From positions 1 through 8,616 of the forward strand of contig DQVB01000015.1 in the NCBI GenBank assembly GCA_015661985.1: a DNA stretch of 8,616 nt, in the 5' to 3' direction. Below, in pieces: positions 5,093 to 8,616 of the stretch (position 1 is the first letter of the stretch; each line of letters opens with the position of its first letter). The DNA is from Planctomycetota bacterium (GTDB lineage Bacteria; Planctomycetota; Planctomycetia; Pirellulales; Thermoguttaceae). Both the position numbers and the translations under genes were made by a program. The notes beneath the pieces are model-generated. The model was not told where the DNA came from. It did no database searches and worked only from the letters and a program-made list of their open reading frames with translations.

Positions 5093-7936
5093 GTGCAGGG
5101 GGACGAGGGCAAAGGGAAAGGGCCCAGTGGGCGTCCGACGTTGGGCGAGTTCATTGCGCGGCTGGTCCAGACGGGGCTGATGTCCCGGAGGGATATCGAG
5201 ACGTTTCAAGAGGGGCTCGCGCCTGGACAGCGGCCGCGGGACGCAAAGGCCTTGGCCGGCCAGCTGGTGCGGGCGGGAAGACTGACCAGGTACCAGGCGG
5301 CGGCGGTCTATCAGGGCAAAACCAAGGCCCTGGTGCTGGGCGAATACGTCGTGTTGGACCGCATCGGCGCCGGCGGCATGGGCCAGGTGTTCCGGGCCCG
5401 GCACCGGCAGATGGATCGGGTGGTGGCGGTGAAGGTTCTCCCGCCGGACGCGATGGGCTCGGCCGAGGCGATCAAGCGTTTTCGACGTGAGATGCGGGCG
5501 GCAGCTAAACTGATGCACCCGAACATCGTCGCCGCTTACGATGCTGGCGAGCACCAGGGGATCCATTACTTGGTCATGGAGTGGGTTGACGGGAAAGATT
5601 TGGCCCAGGTGACCAAACAGCGGGGCACGATACCCGTCCCTGAGGCGGTCGGCTGGATTCTGCAAGCGGCCAGGGGATTGGAGTACGCGCACCAGCTTGG
5701 AGTGGTGCATCGGGACATCAAACCAGGCAACTTGCTCTTGGACCGCCAGGGTACCGTGAAGGTCCTCGACATGGGACTGGCGCGCATGTTTGAGGGCCGC
5801 GAGGAGACTGCGGCTAGCCGACTTACGGCCACTGGCCAAGTGATGGGGACCATCGACTACATGGCGCCCGAACAGAGCGAAGACACTCACCATGCCGATG
5901 CCCGGGCCGATATCTATTCGCTCGGATGCACGCTGTACCGGCTGCTGACCGGACGCAGTCCTTACGCAGCGGACAGTCTGGTCGGCATCTTGTTGGCCCA
6001 TCGGGACGCCCCTATCCCATCACTGCGTGCCGCTCGGCCCGAGGTTTCGGCGGAGTTGGACGCCGTGTTCCAAAAGATGCTGGCCAAAAGGCCCGAAGAC
6101 CGGTATCAGTCGATGGCCGAGGTGATCACGGCGTTAGAGGCGTGCCTGAGCGAAGTCGAACAGCCGGCGAGTGCCGTGGCGCAAGGAGCCCGGAAAGATC
6201 CGGCGCTGTCGTCGTTCCTGCGTGGCCTGAGCCAGCCTGGGGTGGCCAGCCACGGAAAGCTCACGCGAGGGGCGGAAGAGACGTTGGGGCGGCCGATGGA
6301 ACACGAGAAGGCCACGAGCGGCCAACGGTTCTATCAAAGACTGCTCGCCCCGCGTCGCCGAAAGCCCCTTTACGCTGTGGCCGCCGTCGTAGCCTTGCTG
6401 GCTGTTTCGCTGGGCATCGTCATCGTGCTCTCCGCTTCTCGCGGGACCCTGGTCTTACAGGTGGACACCCCAGGCGCCAAAGTCGTGATCGACGGTGGCA
6501 AGCTCACTATCACCACCCCTGAAGACGCCCAGCCGGTCACTGTACAGCTGGAGGAAGGCGAACATACGCTGCGGGTGACCAAAGACGGTTTGCAGACCGT
6601 CACTCGACGGTTCACCATCCGCGCGGGCGGAAAGCAAACCGTCCGAGTCCGTCTGGCCGCGCCTAAGTCGAAGGGCACGACGGTCGAGCGGGGAGCCGCA
6701 GCGTCCGCTGAAGCCCCACGGCAGGGTTTGCCCCTGCTGGACCAGTGGCCGTCCGCACCACCGGAAAAGCTCACGCTGGATGACCTGCGTGTTCTTTTTC
6801 CTCTCAATGCCGCAATTGGAGGAACCAGCAAGTGCGAGCTGGCCGTGACCGCCCTCCACCCGGCAGTTCCCATCAACGATGTTGGCTGGAGTTCCAACGG
6901 GCGTCTGATAGCCACTGCCTGCGTCGACCGAACGGTTCGCCTGTGGAGGCCGGACGGAACCGCCGGCCCTGTTCTGCAGGGGCATGCTGGAATCGTCATG
7001 ACGGTTGCCTGGTCACCCGACGGCCAGCGGGTGGCTTCCGGAGGGGCTGATGGCACCGTCCGACTTTGGCAGCCGGATGGGACGCCGGGGCCCGTGCTCA
7101 AGGGCCATTCCAGCCAAGTTCAGGAGGTGGCCTGGTCACCTGACGGCCGGCGACTGGCTTCGGCGGGGGATGACGGGACAGTGCGACTGTGGCAAACGGA
7201 CGGGACACCCGGGCCCGTGCTCCAAGGCCACCGCGGCACCGTCTATTGCGTCGACTGGAGCCCCGACGGCAGCCGCCTGGGCTCGGCAGGGGCAGACAAA
7301 ACAGTCCACCTGTGGGACGCCAGGAGCGCGGAATCGCTTTTCGTGTTGAAGCCGCACGGCAATGCCGTCTATTCGTTGAGCTTCGCCCCCGATGGTGGTC
7401 GGTTGGCGGCCGGCACGTGGGGCCGCATCTCGATTTGGGACCTCGTTGAGAGACGCCTCCATACACAGATCGAAACACAGAGCTGGGCGGACTGCCTCTG
7501 CTACTCAAGTGACGGGGCGCTGATCGCCTGGGGAACCAAGTGGGGACAAGTGGCTGTGCTGGCTGTGGGTTCCCAAGCCAAACGATACGAGGTCAAAACG
7601 CCGGCGCGAGTGCACGGGATCGCCTTCAGCCCGGATGACTCGCGAGTCGTCCTGGGCACGGAAAAAGGGACCCTCCTCGCGTTGGACGCCGCCACGGGAG
7701 AGTTGCAATGGGCCGCGGTCCTTCTGCTGGACGACAAGTCGGTCACTTTCGACGGCTCTGGAAGTGTGCTCGATGGCGACCCCCAGCTGATTGAAAGGCT
7801 GTTCGCCTACTGCCTGAAGAAACCCGATCAACGAACGGAGATCATCAAGCCATCCGAGTTCCGAAAACGTTCTGCCGAAAACGATCCGAAAAAGAGGCCG
7901 GTGACGGTCTCATCGAGCGAAAAACCGGCCGAATAA
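5093..7936 (+). CDS. Membrane-anchored Ser/Thr protein kinase with PEGA-like domain and WD40 propeller
   Basis: This is a 947-residue Hanks-type kinase. Residues 15-80 form a short helical module (TLGEFIARLVQTGLMS to RYQAAAVYQGK) that I associate with planctomycete kinases; its function is unknown. The kinase domain is about 84-352, with Gly loop GAGGMGQV (92-99), VAVK with Lys114, HRDIKPGN (206-213, Asp208 catalytic), DMG instead of DFG (226-228) and APEQ (258-261). These residues are consistent with an active RD-type enzyme. A juxtamembrane linker (353-424) leads to one membrane segment (about 426-447). A PEGA-like beta domain follows (about 451-522, with VDTPGAKVVIDG). Residues about 588-874 make seven WD40 blades; blades 1-4 are close copies with VRLW endings and a DGTPGPVL linker. 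The last 70 residues include a Thr-Phe-Asp-Gly-Ser-Gly patch and IIKPSEFRKR. With the kinase domain cytoplasmic, PEGA and WD40 lie outside and may sense or bind ligands. GTG start with GGGAGG upstream; TAA stop at 7934-7936. Substrate unknown. Confidence 0.97.
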   Translation: MQGDEGKGKGPSGRPTLGEFIARLVQTGLMSRRDIETFQEGLAPGQRPRDAKALAGQLVRAGRLTRYQAAAVYQGKTKALVLGEYVVLDRIGAGGMGQVFRARHRQMDRVVAVKVLPPDAMGSAEAIKRFRREMRAAAKLMHPNIVAAYDAGEHQGIHYLVMEWVDGKDLAQVTKQRGTIPVPEAVGWILQAARGLEYAHQLGVVHRDIKPGNLLLDRQGTVKVLDMGLARMFEGREETAASRLTATGQVMGTIDYMAPEQSEDTHHADARADIYSLGCTLYRLLTGRSPYAADSLVGILLAHRDAPIPSLRAARPEVSAELDAVFQKMLAKRPEDRYQSMAEVITALEACLSEVEQPASAVAQGARKDPALSSFLRGLSQPGVASHGKLTRGAEETLGRPMEHEKATSGQRFYQRLLAPRRRKPLYAVAAVVALLAVSLGIVIVLSASRGTLVLQVDTPGAKVVIDGGKLTITTPEDAQPVTVQLEEGEHTLRVTKDGLQTVTRRFTIRAGGKQTVRVRLAAPKSKGTTVERGAAASAEAPRQGLPLLDQWPSAPPEKLTLDDLRVLFPLNAAIGGTSKCELAVTALHPAVPINDVGWSSNGRLIATACVDRTVRLWRPDGTAGPVLQGHAGIVMTVAWSPDGQRVASGGADGTVRLWQPDGTPGPVLKGHSSQVQEVAWSPDGRRLASAGDDGTVRLWQTDGTPGPVLQGHRGTVYCVDWSPDGSRLGSAGADKTVHLWDARSAESLFVLKPHGNAVYSLSFAPDGGRLAAGTWGRISIWDLVERRLHTQIETQSWADCLCYSSDGALIAWGTKWGQVAVLAVGSQAKRYEVKTPARVHGIAFSPDDSRVVLGTEKGTLLALDAATGELQWAAVLLLDDKSVTFDGSGSVLDGDPQLIERLFAYCLKKPDQRTEIIKPSEFRKRSAENDPKKRPVTVSSSEKPAE
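6884..7318 (+). repeat. Tandem WD40 blades within the kinase gene (41-residue period)
   Basis: Blades starting at His631, His672 and His713 are each 41 codons (123 bp) apart, and the preceding blade is 42 apart. Shared pieces are WSPDG, LAS.GADGTVRLW and DGTPGPVLKGH, with only small changes. This points to recent internal duplication at the protein level. The outer three blades (755 onward) have diverged much further and lack the GPVL linker. Confidence 0.75.
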
Positions 7937-7945
7937 GCCGAGCGA

Positions 7946-8530
7946 ATGGCCTTTCAGCCGAGCAGTCAATCTCGACGACCTTGCTCCAGGTACCAGGAAC
8001 CTGTGCGTTTACCCGTTGGGGAAACACTGAGGACTCGCGGTATCAGAACCGTGGCCGCCATCCCCGCGGCAGGCTCCTCGTTGTCCTCGGACCAGCGACG
8101 TTTAGCCGCAAACAACCCTCTCGGACGGATTCCAGAGAACTCTATGATCCAACGCTCCTTCGGTCCGTGGGAAGACCCACAAGACGCACTCGAAAAGTGG
8201 CTTGAACAGAAAGACGATCTCCTGGCCCGCCCCAGGCCACGCCCCAAGGTTGAAGGGCTCACCGTGGCCGAGTACCGGGTGCGCACCGAAGGTCGTGACT
8301 GGGTCGTGGACGAGTCGAGGCTACGTGCTTCGGGAGCTGAGAACCGATGGTTCCACTGCCCGGTCGGCTCTGCGGTGGCCGCGTCTACGGCCGGCGGGGC
8401 GCTGCCGGCTCCGGAATCGAAGGAGGAGAAAAAGCAGGGGCGGATTCAGCTACCGGGCCTTCAGCGGCTGAAACGATACGGCCAGGACCCCAGGGACAGG
8501 GAGTTACAAGCCGTGAGCAGGGAGGAGTGA
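7946..8530 (+). pseudogene. Open frame containing a tyrosine-recombinase N-terminal remnant
   Basis: A 194-codon frame runs from ATG 7946 to TGA 8528-8530; ATG 8144 is an alternative start. Only one part is recognisable. Residues 72-109 (8159-8272), beginning FGPWEDPQDALEKWLEQKDD and ending in GLTVAE, resemble the segment before the core-binding domain of planctomycete phage-type integrases. This is recognition from memory, without a search. Those proteins normally continue into a core-binding region and then a catalytic domain with R...HxxR...Y. Here the similarity stops after GLTVAE, and neither other forward frame picks it up. The sequence before and after has no domain. There is no Shine-Dalgarno before either start, and the frame ends inside the tandem array. 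It is most likely a decayed fragment of an old integration event, but a small hypothetical protein is not excluded. Confidence 0.42.
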
Positions 8531-8616
8531 GCAGGGAGGAGTGAGCAGGGAGGAGTGAGCAGGGAGGAGTGAGAAGGGAGGAGTGAGAAGGGAGGAGTGA
8601 GAAGGGAGAAGGGAGA
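8513..8616. repeat. 14-bp purine-rich tandem array, running off the window
   Basis: The unit is GTGAGCAGGGAGGA. Units 1-4 (8513-8568) are identical. Units 5 and 6 (8569-8596) are GTGAGAAGGGAGGA, with C to A at position 6. A seventh, altered unit from 8597 decays into a shorter GAAGGGA-type repeat. The plus strand is almost all purine. The period is not a multiple of three and each junction contains TGA, so it is not coding. The array end is not visible, so copy number is a minimum. Confidence 0.9.

Noticed and set aside
4502..5180. Several overlapping short frames on both strands in the divergent spacer
   Set aside because: They overlap each other and the inverted repeats. They have no domains and no consistent start signals.
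7896..7930. GGCCGGT/ACCGGCC inverted repeat at the end of the kinase gene as a terminator
   Set aside because: It lies inside the coding region, has a 21-nt loop and no following T-run.
8513..8616. CRISPR array
   Set aside because: The 14-bp units are directly contiguous with no spacers.

Overview
The window is high-GC bacterial DNA that looks like a planctomycete (Pirellulales- or Gemmatales-like). The grounds are protein architecture, not a database match. There is a large membrane-anchored Ser/Thr kinase with a PEGA-like domain and a C-terminal WD40 propeller, preceded by a short N-terminal module I associate with planctomycete kinases. There are two exported FG-GAP/VCBS beta-propeller proteins, one with an ASPIC/UnbV tail and one with a haem c motif. 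There is also a scrap resembling the N-terminus of planctomycete tyrosine recombinases. Genes are separated by long intergenic spacers rich in hairpins.

Layout. Positions 1-422 hold the 3' end of a TPR gene with a Gln/Glu-rich tail (+). Positions 423-926 are an apparently non-coding spacer with a repeat/hairpin element and two strong GC palindromes. Positions 927-2615 hold a CRTAC1-type VCBS/ASPIC protein (+). Positions 2734-4326 hold a second VCBS protein with a membrane anchor and a CxxCH motif (-), convergent with the first. Positions about 4381-5092 are a 0.7-kb divergent spacer holding nested inverted repeats and a possible kinase promoter. Positions 5093-7936 hold the 947-residue kinase (+). 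Positions 7937-8512 contain a degraded frame with a recombinase-like fragment. A 14-bp purine-rich tandem array (8513-8616) runs off the end.

How the parts may relate. The TPR protein and the two VCBS proteins could form an envelope-associated set: calcium-binding propellers, one with a possible redox centre, next to a protein-interaction scaffold. This is inferred from adjacency and family tendencies only. The kinase appears to be an independent transcription unit. Its kinase domain should be cytoplasmic, and its PEGA and WD40 parts should lie across the membrane.

No complete mobile element, CRISPR array, rRNA or tRNA is visible. I see no convincing new multi-gene system. The most unusual structure is the hairpin element that recurs in both large spacers.
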